Source of the DNA: Pilaira anomala
Taxonomy: Eukaryota > Mucoromycota > Mucoromycetes > Mucorales > Mucoraceae
Reading direction: 5' to 3'
Length of the DNA: 58,107 bases
NCBI GenBank assembly: GCA_025716855.1
Contig: JAIXMQ010000113.1
Location: forward strand, 1-58,107
Shown one piece after another: positions 38,861-50,527 of this stretch. The notes below the pieces were generated by a model that searched no databases, was not told the DNA's origin, and worked only from the letters and a program-made list of their open reading frames with translations. The position numbers were made by a program, and so were the translations under genes. Numbering within the stretch: the stretch's first letter is position 1; every line of letters starts with the position of its first letter.

Positions 38861-41013
38861 ATGTCTCAAAAAATCGGTAAGGTTACTTCATAACATATCT
38901 AGTAAAGTTACTTACACAATTATAGCCATCCTCTCCGTCTATGACAAGACTGGTTTACTCGACTTCGCTAAGGAGCTCCATGCCTTGAACGTTCGTTTGC
39001 TTGGTTCCGGTGGAACTGCCAAGCTCGTCCGTGAAGCTGGTATTCCTATTGGGTAAATATACATGAATACACGTAATAAGTTTATCGCGTTACTCATTTC
39101 GTTTATTTTAGTGATGTCTCTGAGATCACCAAGGCCCCCGAGATGTTGGGTGGCCGCGTCAAGACTTTACATCCTGCTGTTCACGGTGGTACGTATCATT
39201 TAAAGCATTCTTAATCGTTGGGTTATTCATTGATCTTTTTTATTATTGAAAAAATAGGTATTTTGGCCCGTAACATTGAAAGTGATGAAAAGGATCTCGC
39301 TGAACAACACATTGAAAAGATTGATATTGTTGTCTGTAACCTTTATCCTTTCAAGGAGACTATTGCTAAGCCTGATGTCACTATTCCTCAAGCTGTTGAA
39401 GAAATTGATATTGGTAAGTTTTTTTTTTAAAAAAAAAAGATATGCAGAAGAAAAATTAAGCTTTTATTTATTTGTGATAGGTGGTGTCACTTTACTTCGT
39501 GCCGCTGCTAAGAACCACGCTCGTGTTTCTATCGTTTCTGATCCTACTGATTACTCCAAGATCATTGAGGAACTTAAGAAGGGTGAGATCACTCAAGAAA
39601 CTCGTAACTCTCTTGCTTTAAAGGTAAAAAAAAAAAAAAATAATAATAATTGGATCATGATAGACTAGTGGAAGCTAATTACTTTAATTTAGGCTTTCAA
39701 CCAAACTGCCGATTATGATAGTGCTATTGCTGATTACTTCCGCCACGAATACTCCAAGAACTCCGCTATGATGACTCTTCGTTATGGTGCTAACCCTCAC
39801 CAAGCCCCCGCTCAAATTTTTGTTAAGGATGGTAAGTTACCTGTTCAAGTTTTGAGCGGTTCTCCCGGCTATATCAACTTTTTGGATGCCTTAAACTCTT
39901 GGGCTTTGGTTAAGGAACTCAAGGAAGCCACTGGTGTTGCCGCTGCTGCTTCTTTCAAGCATGTTTCTCCCGCTGGTGCTGCCATTGGTCTTCCCTTAGA
40001 CGAAACTGACAAAAAGGTTTACCAAGTTGATGATTTGAAGGTTCCTTTGACTCCTCTTGCCAACGCTTATGCTCGTGCTCGTGGTGCTGATCGTATGTCT
40101 TCTTTCGGTGACTTCATTGCCTTATCCGATAAGGTTGATGTTGCTACTGCCAAGATTATTAACCGTGAAGTCTCTGATGGTGTTATCGCTCCTGCTTATG
40201 ATGATGAGGCTCTCGAGATCTTGAAGAAGAAGAAGAACGGTAAGTACTGTGTTCTTCAAATGGACCCCAACTATGTCCCTGAACAACAAGAAATCAGACA
40301 AGTATACGGTTTGTATTTGGAACAAAAGAGAAATGATTGTAAGATCGATGCTTCTCTCTTTACCAACATTGTTACCAAGAACAAGAACTTACCCAAGGAA
40401 GCTGTTAACGATTTAATTGTTGCTACTATTGCTCTTAAATATACTCAATCTAACTCTGTCTGTTACGCTAAGAACGGTATGGTTATCGGTCTTGGTGCTG
40501 GTCAACAATCTCGTATTCACTGTACTCGTCTTGCTGGTGATAAGGCCGATAACTGGTGGATGCGTCATCATCCTAAGGTTCTTGCTTTTGATTTCAAGAA
40601 GGGTACCAAGCGTGCTGATAAGTCAAATGCTATTGATCTCTTTGTTACTAACCAGATTGGTGAAGTAAGTAGTAGTTATAACTTTTTAAAGGAAAAATAT
40701 GTAACATTGTGACTAAAATTAAATCTATTATTTTTAGGGTGTTGAGCTTGAGGCTTGGAAGTCTAACTTCAATACTGTTCCCACTCTCTTAACTGAAGAA
40801 GAACGTAAGGAATGGATGAGTAAGCTTAAGGATACTGTTGTCTCCTCTGATGCTTTCTTCCCCTTCTCTGATAACATCTACCGTGCTCACCGTTCCGGTG
40901 CCAAGTATGTTGCTGCTGCTTCTGGATCTGTTCAAGATGCCGTTGTTATTGAAGCCGCTGATAACAACGATATGGTTCTTGCCCATACCAACTTGAGACT
41001 TTTCCATCATTAA
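38861..41013 (+). CDS. ADE17: Bifunctional AICAR transformylase/IMP cyclohydrolase (ATIC)
   Basis: The enzyme carries out the last two steps of de novo purine synthesis, formylating AICAR and cyclising FAICAR to IMP. Seven exons: 38861-38876, 38926-39052, 39112-39188, 39258-39413, 39481-39623, 39693-40664 and 40738-41013, giving 588 residues, close to yeast Ade16/17. The first exon is 16 nt. The N-terminal MGS-like IMP cyclohydrolase domain shows [41 protein letters not shown] and CNLYPF. The transformylase domain shows [15 protein letters not shown] and the catalytic Lys-His in [12 protein letters not shown], then [20 protein letters not shown] and [20 protein letters not shown]. Codon use is strongly biased (AAG, GGT, GCT/GCC), suggesting high expression. 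Confidence 0.97.
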
Positions 41014-41145
41014 GTCTTTAATGCTTTTTTTTAAAAGAAAAAATCCCAAAATTGTACAATAAATTAAACAACCGAAACTCTTTTTTTTTTAAACACGGGT
41101 GATAATTTTTTTTTCTTGTTTCTTGTTCTTCTTTATTATAATAAA

Positions 41146-41798
41146 ATGGGTCAATCTGGTTCACAGCTCGAGGATATGGTTAACTCCTCTAATTGTAAAT
41201 AGCCTTGTATATATATATTTTAAAAAAAAACAATTAACCAACAGATGATTTAGTTTCTGCCGAAGAAATTCAACGTCTTTACAAACGTTTTATGAAATTG
41301 GATAAAGATAATTCAGGTTCCATTGACAAAGAAGAATTCCTTTCTATTCCTCAAATTGCCAATAACCCTTTAGCTTCTCGTATGATTGCTATCTTTGATG
41401 AAGATGGAGGAGGAGATGTTGACTTTCATGAATTCATTAAAGGTCTCAGCGCTTTTAGTGCCCGTGGAAACAAAAGAGAGAAACTTGAATGTGAGTTAGC
41501 AACTCGTGACACGATTACACATATTTAACTGTACCTTTCTTTTATTTTTTTTAAAAAAAAAGTCGCGTTCAAAGTATATGACATGGACAGGGATGGTTTT
41601 ATTTCAAACGGTGAATTGTTTCTTGTACTTAAAATGATGGTCGGTAGTAATTTAAAAGATAACCAATTGCAACAAATTGTAGACAAAACAATTATGGAAG
41701 CAGACAAAGATGGTGATGGAAAGATCAGTTTTGAGGAATTTTTGGTCATGGTCGAGAATACCGATGTAGCTAAACAAATGACACTTGAAAGTTTTTAA
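41146..41798 (+). CDS. CNB1: Calcineurin B regulatory subunit
   Basis: Calcineurin B is the calcium-binding subunit of the calcineurin phosphatase, which controls stress response, dimorphism and drug tolerance in fungi. Three exons, 41146-41194, 41245-41490 and 41563-41798, give 176 residues. [11 protein letters not shown] has the N-terminal myristoylation Gly2. Four EF-hands follow: [39 protein letters not shown] and [13 protein letters not shown], all with acidic ligands in place. The second intron ends in a T run, then an A run, then the acceptor AG. The identification is secure. Confidence 0.96.
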
Positions 41799-41989
41799 AC
41801 TGTAATATAATACCATTCGCTACTAAATACTATACATTCATTTCATATTAAAGATACACAGATATATATAATTCAATCGCATTTCAGATATATACATCTA
41901 ATTAGTGGTATATTCATGTTCCTTTTTTTTTTCTTTAATTGTTATGTACAAGGATAAAAAAAAATCATTTGTGTGAGTGCGTGAATGAA

Positions 41990-42463
41990 TTAAACAATTT
42001 CAACTTCAATGTCTTCTTCTTCATCTTCTAACTGCTTGCTACAAACTTCTACTTCTTGACAATAATCTTCCTCGTCTTGTAAAGCAAGCGCAAGCGCCAA
42101 GTCTTCTTCTTCGTCTTCATTATCACTTTCTGCGTTGAATAATTGTTCTTCTACTAACTCCTCGCCATCGGCCTCGCATTGTGCTACTAATTCTTGAAAC
42201 CAAAGATCGAGACATTTATCACTTTCATCCTTCATGTATTTGGCTTCCGTGTTTGACTCATCGGCAGATAAGCTTTCGATCTGGAGCATTAACAAGCGAA
42301 GTGAATTCAATAATTCAGCAGAGATCTCTCCTGAAGAAGGAGTAGATTTAATCTCTGCAAGAATGTCTGTCAAATCAGTTAAAAGGGTATTGTTACGAGG
42401 ACGTTTTGCTTCTAGATCAGGTTCAATTGATAGGCTACGTTTACGAGTTGTTGTGCCTGACAT
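41990..42463 (-). CDS. Small acidic, probably nuclear protein of unknown function
   Basis: An intronless frame of 157 residues. The N-terminus is basic with a possible nuclear signal (TTRKRSLSIEPDLEAKRPRN). A helical middle follows (LLTDLTDILAEIK, LLNSLRLLMLQIESL), then a strongly acidic C-terminus of Glu/Asp runs with a Leu/Ala stretch (DLALALALQDEEDY). No family is recognised. The mix of basic start, helical core and acidic tail is common in chromatin-associated or chaperone-like proteins; that is inference. It is convergent with CNB1, and the next minus-strand gene stops 88 nt upstream of its start. Confidence 0.65.
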   Translation of the reverse strand: MSGTTTRKRSLSIEPDLEAKRPRNNTLLTDLTDILAEIKSTPSSGEISAELLNSLRLLMLQIESLSADESNTEAKYMKDESDKCLDLWFQELVAQCEADGEELVEEQLFNAESDNEDEEEDLALALALQDEEDYCQEVEVCSKQLEDEEEDIEVEIV

Positions 42464-42551
42464 TATTCAAAGTGTATTGTATGTAAAGAAAAAGATAAAA
42501 AGAATAAAAAATATAGTGTGGCTTATTTACAACAAATTTTATAGATATAAT

Positions 42552-43202
42552 TTAATTCTTTTTGTGATATTCTAGTAATGCTTTTTCTACATTGCCGTCA
42601 TCATCATATACAAGCACACCTTGTTTCCATGATCCATACTTTAATCCAATCTCTTTGTTTGCTTCGTATTCTCTAGCAATATCCTGCTCATTTCCTTTCC
42701 ACTCACGATACATTTGAAGATTTTGACGTCCGATTAATCGAATGCATTTGACACGCAAATCATTTGTAGACTACAGTATGCATTAGTTGACTTGATCCTG
42801 TTTACCATTATATACCAACTTACCCATTTAGGCAAATACTCTTTTGATATTTCGCCAAAATGTCCAATACCGTACTTTTCAATACCTTGTATCAACAAAG
42901 CTTTCTCGACATCGGTCCATTTACGTGCTTCCTCTTTTTTAGCACCTTTTGGTGGGCGGAAATAACTAGCATAAGTTAATACAGTATTACTTGAGCCGTG
43001 ACAATACAATAGCTTACTCTTGATTTAAACTACCATCGGGATAAATCATATTTTTTGTAATTTCAAATTCGTCTCGAACACAAAACTTCAATCGAAATTG
43101 TTTAATCCACTCTTGTTTCTTTTTAATAACCAACTCTTCTGGTGTGATATTTTCTTCCATAACTATATCTTCCATTTCTTTATTATCTACTTGGTCATTC
43201 AT
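42552..43202 (-). CDS. SANT/Myb-like domain protein
   Basis: Three exons, 43202-43018, 42965-42824 and 42770-42552, give 181 residues. The N-terminus is acidic, then KKQEWIKQFRLKFCVRDEFE. The centre holds one SANT/Myb-like unit: ARKWTDVEKALLIQGIEKYG, IGHFGEISKEYLPKWSTNDL, RVKCIRLIGRQNLQMYREWK, with Trp and aromatic spacing typical of the fold. A PPKGAKKEEA basic linker precedes it. I recall similar single-SANT proteins of unknown role in fungi but cannot name the family. It lies within a tight run of minus-strand genes. Confidence 0.78.
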
Positions 43203-43312
43203 CGTGTCTTCTGTTAAGGGAAGAAAAGTAAAATAAAAAATAAAAAAAATAAAATAAAAAAAAAACGCGTCCTATATTTTTATTTTTTTTAACTATTCGA
43301 CGTGACTTAAAG

Positions 43313-43633
43313 TCAATTTTTTGCTTGGTTATCAAGGTGAATCTTGACTGAACTATCATAAGCAGCCCAGACCTGGGCAATCTTTTCTGTGCCTCTATTC
43401 GCTTTATTGATGGTCTATCCGTCATAAATGAGTTATTTTGTTGTAGATATACATATAATATAAAAAAGTTACCTCAAGTTTGTCGTTAATCGTGGTCATG
43501 TTTTGATTTAGTTTTCGCTAGTTATAAATTGCGTAAACATTCCTTTCAATTGAATAAAACTAAAAGAACTTACAACGTTGGCTATAATTCTATTCAACAA
43601 AGCACTTTGTTGCTCTTCATGAGGATTTTTCAT
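43313..43633 (-). CDS. DAD4: DASH complex subunit Dad4
   Basis: Dad4 is one of the ten DASH/Dam1 subunits that form rings on kinetochore microtubules. Three exons, 43633-43574, 43517-43473 and 43414-43313, give only 68 residues, near the family's usual 70-75. MKNPHEEQQSALLNRIIANV matches the family start. It continues RKLNQNMTTINDKLE and TINKANRGTEKIAQVWAAYD, ending VKIHLDNQAKN. All introns are phase 0. The exons are 60, 45 and 102 nt, so the gene is easily missed by automated calling. The neighbours are unrelated in function. Confidence 0.9.
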
Positions 43634-43721
43634 TATGTTCTGATTATGAAGTAAAAGAAAAACGAAAATTTATTAAAACTACGGTTTAGGAATAATTATG
43701 TGCGTGAGGTATTGCTATTAT

Positions 43722-44533
43722 TTAAATGGATAACGCGAGTGCGGCAATTGCAGCAGCAATGGGAAGTAAGCCAGCATGAATATGGTTAGCAGCACTGGCA
43801 TCAGTAGCGGCTGCGCTATGACCAGTGGCAGAGGCGGTGCCTTTAATGGCGATAGCATCAGCAGCGGCTTGAGTGGCATTCTTGACAACAACAAGTGCTG
43901 GTGCTGGTTCTTCATCGCCACCGTGAGAACTAGAGCTGCTTGCCCAATTTACAGAGCCAACCTCACTATAAAAATATAAATTAGCTAGATGTTACATAAA
44001 TAAATCAATAAAAAATTGTCTTACCATGTTTGAAGAACAGGGAAATAATATGTAACATTTGTTTGAGAGCTCAAATCAACATTAGGGACACGTAAAGCAA
44101 TTGGAAAGTCAAGGGAATCAGATCCGTTAAGAAGACCGGACCAGGTAATTGTACTGAGAGAGCTGTTTGAACTATCACGATAAGTAGTTTCAAGGGTCTT
44201 TTAAAAAATGATGTTAATTTTTATACAAATTTAATATTTCAATTATAAACACTTACCCAGTTTGCTACTTGTTGAGCGGTAATATTGGTAATAGTTTCAG
44301 GGACAGTGACTTTGATAGATACAGTAGAGGATCCATTACAGCCGTGAGGAACATGGAATGCAGTATTTAAATCTTGGTTGGGCTATGTTTTGTAGAGTTT
44401 AATATATAATGTGGACATTAATGACTTATTGACTTACCTCGGCAAATTTAGGGGACAGACTAACATGTGCCTTAACAGAGGAAGCAGCAAGGGCCAAAGC
44501 AGTTACAGTTGAAATGACACGAGTGAAAATCAT
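43722..44533 (-). CDS. Secreted DUF1775/YcnI-like protein, predicted GPI-anchored
   Basis: Four exons, 44533-44438, 44382-44257, 44197-44025 and 43965-43722, give 212 residues. A signal peptide (MIFTRVISTVTALALAASS) ends at VKA, so the mature protein would start with His (HVSLSPKFAEPNQ). The body has FHVPHGCNGSSTVSIKVTVP and the late VGSVNW Trp, matching DUF1775 (YcnI-like). In Bacillus YcnI the mature N-terminal His, a Glu and a Trp bind copper as a monohistidine brace. Several NxS/T sites are seen. The C-terminus is Ala/Ser-rich with a final hydrophobic tail (GLLPIAAAIAALALSI), like a GPI signal. Copper binding and the GPI anchor are inference; DUF1775 is likely. A TATAAATAG box lies 70 nt upstream of the start. 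Confidence 0.8.
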
Positions 44534-46008
44534 TTGCTATTTATGTTGTATTATTAAGAAGAAGAGAGATAATGTTTCATTTTGATCTCTCTATTCCTTC
44601 CTCTATTTATAGGAATTTTGAGGTAGAGTAGCGAAATTAGCTCAAGCACCAATAGATCTTTACTTTCCCTGTCCTTATCTGCGCTGATTTAAAAGGAATG
44701 TGAGTTCTCTAATATACTCCATCATCTTATGTTGTAAACAAAAGATCGCATTTCGATGTGTTTATTTGTAATCATATCAAATAGCTATAGTCATCTGTAC
44801 CTTTGCTCTATATATATGTCATACTCAAAAAAAGCTTATAAGCATATTGTATGAAGCTGAAATAATTGTCAATTACTGTAATCTCATTTCTCTTTTTCTT
44901 CTTGCTTAATCTGGGTCCATGTAGTAGTCCACGAATCAAACGAGAAGCCGTAGCATAAATTTCTCAATTTTCAGTGCGACAATACTCCAGGGAAAAAAAA
45001 GAAAACATTAAGAAAATTGGCGTAATTTATACTTTTAACATGTGGAAAAAGGCTTATAAACATACGTACAAAAAATTATAGGTATTTTTAAGAATATCAA
45101 TTAAAATTGACTAAGAGCTCCTAAATCATATGCCATCTTTTTTTTTTTTTGTAAAGTAAATTGATTTATATGGAATTACATTTTAAAGTGACACATACGC
45201 GGAGGGGTGGTACTTGATGAAACAAAATGCAGACATGAAGTGAAGGCCGTTTGCTAAAGTAATAAAAAGACTGAAAGAATAATTCTTTTCTGTTTTTTTA
45301 TCAATACCTTTTTTATATCTATATAATAAATGTTAAATACTCAATCCAAACCATGGAGATTTTTTTTTTTTTTTTTTTTTTTTGCTGTGTTATATTCTAG
45401 TGTATTTTAGAAAAAACACATAAAAAATGAGTAAAGGTACATAAACCAGGTATGAAAGTTATCTATTTTGATAAGGTAATGCACACAACGGTCATCACTA
45501 ATATCCTAGCATAATAACTAACTCTCCCTCTATATGTAAGTCCAATAATCATTAAAAAAAAAGTTTAAAATTGCATCTAAAAAAACAATCTCAATGATAA
45601 AAAACTTTCATTATGCCTTGTTAAATCATTGACGTCCTTACGCTAAATTTGACATAGAATTACGGTTACAAGTATATCATTTAATAGGTATATATTCGTA
45701 AAAATAATAGGGACAAATAGGTAGATCTTTTTAGAAAATTATCTTAGTCACTACAGGTCAATCCTCTCGAGACACATTCGTGTCAAGTGTTCTACACGCC
45801 AAGAGTATCACTAAGTAGAATGACGTAAAATCCTATTTCCGATCCGAATTTGAATGATATTTGGACTTAATATTTAATTGGTTAGTATAAATAGATATGA
45901 ATGCCATCACTTTTTACTGATTGTAGTATGATTTATTTTTTATTTACGGAAGGAAAAAAATTACATGTATGTATAAAAAGAGTGTTTGAGTGTGTGTTTG
46001 TAATTACA
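44534..46008. other. Intergenic region (1.5 kb)
   Basis: The TATA box TATAAATAG (minus strand, 44611-44603) serves the DUF1775 gene. Elsewhere there are T and A runs (45361-45383) and no recognisable gene. Confidence 0.5.
44603..44611 (-). promoter_or_regulatory. TATA box of the DUF1775 gene
   Basis: The minus strand reads TATAAATAG, 70-78 nt upstream of the ATG at 44533. A CT-rich plus-strand context follows. Confidence 0.55.
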
Positions 46009-47101
46009 TTAGAAGTTGTTACTATTATTATTATTAATATTGTTGTTATAATAAGTTGGTTCAGGATGAGGCGGCATGTGTTGAGGAACAGGCATTGGAG
46101 AGAAACCAATAGGATTATGCTCTGCGTATTGACCAGGTTGAATAGCATTACCATCAAATACGGGTGTATAAGAAGTTCGACGATAATCATCATGATTGGC
46201 ATAAGGAGAAGAATGAGCGTCACTAAAAGGTGATGTCTCAGTTTGATGTTGATGAGCAGGAGGTTGATTATGGTACTGATATTGGTCTCCAAAAGGTGAC
46301 TCTTCATGTTGTTGTTGAATGCCACTTGCATGATATTCTTCATCCTTTAATCTTTCTTTTAATTTTTGTTGTTTATTTAATCGATGTTCATTTAATCTTT
46401 CTTGAATTAATGACTTTTCTTTCCAGAAATTAATTCCGGTAATAGCTAATGTAACTAGCCATAAAATACACGTAATCCAAGCAAATCCAGCAGAAACTTT
46501 AGCTAAATTACACTATATAGTTTTTTCATATTTTAGTGTCACACATTTTTTTTTATTCTTATTGTTCTATTTTACCTGTGTTCCCCAAGAACTATTATAG
46601 TCATCACCATAGGTTTCAATAAAATCAGGATTAAAAGCACAATTACTTGCATCATTAGAATGTACTGTAATAGCAATACCAGCTGTAGCCCACAAGAATG
46701 AATGGAAACTGCAAAATATAATATTCGTACGATTCTTTAAACAAAATTTACCAAATCGCTTAAACTTGTTATGTTTTTCATACATCCAAGGAAAATAGGC
46801 TAGTAAGAATGGAATAGGAAAACTTATGATGGCAACGAATAAAGTATAATTGGGTCCAGGTTTTCCTGCGCCCTGATAATACCAAAAAAAAAACCATTTT
46901 ATTAGTATGTTTCATTTTTTTTTCCTGAATATAGTTACTTACAAGATAACGGGCTTCAATAGCAATCAAGGGTGCAACTACACAAATAGTCAAAATATTG
47001 GTAGCGAACGTGATCAAGTGAAAAATCTTCTTTACTAGATCTAATTTATCAGTTGTTTTCTCGGATAGGTCAACCGGAATATCTAATTTAAAGCCTGCCA
47101 T
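46009..47101 (-). CDS. Four-TM MARVEL-like membrane protein with a Gln/His/Pro-rich tail
   Basis: Exons 47101-46943, 46872-46576 and 46512-46009 give 319 residues. Four TM segments are visible: FHLITFATNILTICVVAPLI, NYTLFVAIISFPIPFLLAYF, FHSFLWATAGIAITVH and AGFAWITCILWLVTLAITG. The loop after TM3 is extracellular-like (NDASNCAFNPDFIETYGDDY). A long cytosolic tail is basic and helical, then rich in Gln, His, Pro and Asn. Topology and the HSFLW-type TM3 fit fungal MARVEL-domain proteins of plasma-membrane domains; this is a topology-based call. A possible in-frame 57-nt intron (46765-46709) would remove 19 residues before TM3; both forms are open. Confidence 0.75.
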
Positions 47102-47530
47102 TATATTTTTAATAATAAAAAGTAAAGAAGAGGAAAAGAATAAAAAAAAAAAACGAAGGGCTGGTTTTATGTACAAATATATATACACACCCAGGGAGTC
47201 TCATTAACTTATATAGTAATTATTTTTCCTTAAGCCAATGAGATAACCAGGAAGTGCTGGTAATCAATAAAAATATTTCAATCTGCGTTTTAACCTTCAC
47301 GGCGGGATTGAAGCAGCGATGGGATTTGCTCTTATCCAATAAGGATTGTCTTCAACAAATTGAAGAACAGCTTCGTTATCCAAAAAGACTTTGACGAATT
47401 TTTACAAGTCTTTTTCATTTAGCGCGTTACAAAAAAAAAAAAAAAAACTTTTCACTTTAAAGATTAACACACATTTCAAAAAAGTTCGTATACAAAGTTA
47501 GGACAAAATATGATTTTTATTAAATTTAAT
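47102..47530. other. Intergenic region between the MARVEL-like gene and the transposase ORF
   Basis: No gene recognised. Composition is less AT-rich at about 47270-47400. No terminal inverted repeat matching the other side of the transposase ORF was found by eye. Confidence 0.45.
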
Positions 47531-50527
47531 TTAAAGTATTTTTTTTTTATGAGACAATGCCCACCAGAAGGTGCCAAACTTGCTGATGTTGATTAAGTTG
47601 TAATTGTTATATCTTCTTGAGATATCGAGAATTTGGACAAACTGGCCTTCTGCTTCACGAAAGGAAGTTTCAGCACGAGTTTTAAAGACGAGCAAGTTAT
47701 TAGCGCCATCTTTCATACAAGTATGATAAAGACTTGAGCTAACATCATCACTTTCTAATTCATCAAATCTTGTAATGGCTTCGTCACCACGTAAAAGAGC
47801 GTACTCGACAACTTTGTATTCACCAGTAAGGGCGTCAACCTTAACAACTTCACCAATCAAATAGTTGCCGTGCTTATTCTTGAAGATACCAGAGGAACCA
47901 AGTTTCACGACAGGATCTTGATCATTGTTATCTGCAAAGTCACGAACAGTGGTGTCGACCGAAGAAGCACACTCTAAGACCTTTCTCGAAGCTTTTAAGG
48001 GAATGCTTTGACCTTCCACGAACCAAGAACCACCAGCCAAAATGTGGCGAGCCATCATTCTTTTTGCAAAAGCAACAGCAACATCTCTTGAAGGATTTTG
48101 TCTGTTGGTACGAAACAGACCCTCCCTAACAAACTTGTTGTGTTGTTCACCCTTTTCAGTCTCGAAGAAAATAGCAGAGCCAAAACGAAAGATATCATCA
48201 ACTAAGTGGTGCATGATATGCATTTTACTTGAGTTGTAGATATTGCCACCCTTTCGATTAGGATACTTGATCTTGAGGAATTCATCGTGGTACAAAACAG
48301 AGAGACGAAGATCATTGTAATTGGAAGCAACTTGTGTCAGGTACAGGCTTGAATTAAACTTGATGCGACTGATGTATGCAAGTGATGCCAGCTTTCCAAG
48401 ATCAACAAAGCAGTTTTTAATTAACAAAATCCCTCGATCGGATCGGATTTCTCCAGAGGCGATGAGTTCATTTAACAAAATAGGGACCTGTTGGACCAAT
48501 ATTTTATAATCCCTACCTAGGAAAGAACCATGAAGACGCAATGAGGAACGCAACTTACGAGAAAACCCTTTAGAAACGTAACCATGCAATCTTGTTTCAA
48601 GGAAACTTTTTTCGGTAGGATTCAAATGATCTTGTAACAAACATTTTACTAATGCTTTACCGACGCCAAGCATAATTGTATGCAGTAGCTCAATTGGACA
48701 ATCTAACATTGTGTCGAAAGATTTAAGAACAACCAGGGCTTGACCACCTACAAGTTTATAACCAGCCTCAGTATCAACCAAGAAGGACTTGTCACCACCA
48801 GAAGCCAAATACCGAGCGTACATTGCTGCGACAATGCTTTCAGAACGAGGACGCCAGTTAAAATCTCCACCATCAACACGAGCTGGGGTTTTTAATTCCC
48901 AATCACATTTACGGCAAGGATTTTTTGAAATAGCACCACGGCTGGAAGCAATTTCTGCATGTCGTGCGTTATCAGCAGTGATAAATTGCAAAGGTGCAAC
49001 GACAATGACAGACTCACCGCTTGGAAGGAACATCTCAACACCATTTTCTAGTTTTACCAGATTTTGGACAATAGCGGGAAGCATTTGCATAGCTGAAAGC
49101 AAGTGATCAGTACAGATGAACGCCGTGTTTTCAAGTGCATGTCTTTGGGCAAGAGGCAATGCAGCAGGGACCATGATCCAGCTATCAAACTTGTTATGTT
49201 TTTTGGTTCGATTTCCACTCATATCGTCGGTAAAGAAATTCAATGGAATAACTTTGACAGGCTTGTATTTACGAGCAGAAGAAGAAGAAGAAGAAGGGCG
49301 TTTCAATGGATTGGGGCGGGTTAGTTTACAAACAATAGCATTGCATTTTAAAAGGAGGTCAGAGTTAACTAACACATCACTTTCAAAATTTAATACTAGA
49401 GTTTCAGGGGAATCACAGACAATTCTTGATACTTGGCTGATAGGAACCGAAGTTTTCGCAGGCATGTTATGAAGAAAGAATTGATCTTGAACGGAAATGA
49501 CTTGATAACCTTCGACCATGATAATAGAATGTTTCAAGGTATAAAACCCTTCAACAATCATCATCATTTGATCAGTCTTGACGAGATCACCAATCCAGAT
49601 ATCTTTTAACAAACCATGAATAGTAACCGAGACCATTGGATGTTGGAACAATTCATGGCTTCTCCACTTATGTGATTGATAGCTATCAACTAATTCACCT
49701 TCAGTACGATCAGGGAGTCTTGATAAACCATCAACAAGAGAAGGGTTTGCGACAAACAACTTCAATATTTCAGAGGGTGGATTCATAGAAAATTGTAGAG
49801 TTTGTTCGACTTCTTGACCATTGACAGTCTTTTGGACTTTGACATCGTGGACTGTCTGTTTCAACAATGGGATTTGATTCTTCGTTCTTCTTGGGTCATT
49901 GAAATTGAAAATCAAATCGGGTGCTGGAACTTTGGCATGTGGATAGGCGAGTTTAGCCTCGACAACATCTTCAACCAACTTCACGATATCCTTCATCAAA
50001 CCCTGAGATACATCTGCACCAGAACGGTAATAGAACTGATGCATAAGAAGATGTATCTTGTCTCTGAAAGGAAAGAATTCCCCATTGACAACTATAGGAG
50101 CTTGGTCCTCGATTTCGTCAACTACATCTTCGGGTTCATCAACAGTGGATTCAGTGAATCCCATGTGTTCACCCAAAGGTTCGTCTTCGTCCTCTACCTC
50201 GTCAATATAGTCAGGGTTTTCAGGTCGTTCGTCTTCATAGAACACCATCGTATTAAGATTTACGTGAACAGGTTCAACTACTTCAACGACTGTGGGTTCT
50301 TGTTGAATGACGGCTGGCGATAGTTCAATTCTTGCAAAGTTATTGCTTACGAAGTTGTTGCTTGGCGTCAAAGGATCTAAGAACCTGATGCTGCGAGTCT
50401 TGGGTGCTTTAGGTTGGTGTGAATTCTTATGACGTTTAAGAGCGCTAGGGGTGCTGAACTCTTTTCTACATTCATTGAAATCACAAAGGTGCTTGTTGTT
50501 GTTGTTATTGACGAGTTGGTTATTCAT
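47531..50527 (-). mobile_element. Intact transposase-like ORF with N-terminal C2H2 zinc finger (998 aa)
   Basis: One uninterrupted, intronless frame of 998 codons among intron-rich genes. A classical C2H2 finger lies at residues 15-37 (C-x4-C-x12-H-x3-H), followed by an acidic Pro/Glu/Val region. The central part carries IPLNFFTDDMSGNRTKKHNK, a D-D-x-S-G-N-x-x-K-x-x-N-K pattern. I recall this from a large repeated family in fungal genomes. Then come FITADNARHAEIASSRGAIS and NPCRKCDWEL, a Cys motif reminiscent of CACTA/Plavaka-type transposases. The late part has FRFGSAIFFETEKGEQHNKF and RTNRQNPSRDVAVAF. No stop or frameshift is present, so it is recent or under selection. Terminal repeats were not found, so the superfamily is open; domestication is the alternative. 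Confidence 0.75.

Noticed and set aside
49802..50323. Antisense 173-codon frame within the transposase ORF
   Set aside because: Shadow of the 998-codon frame, with no independent support.
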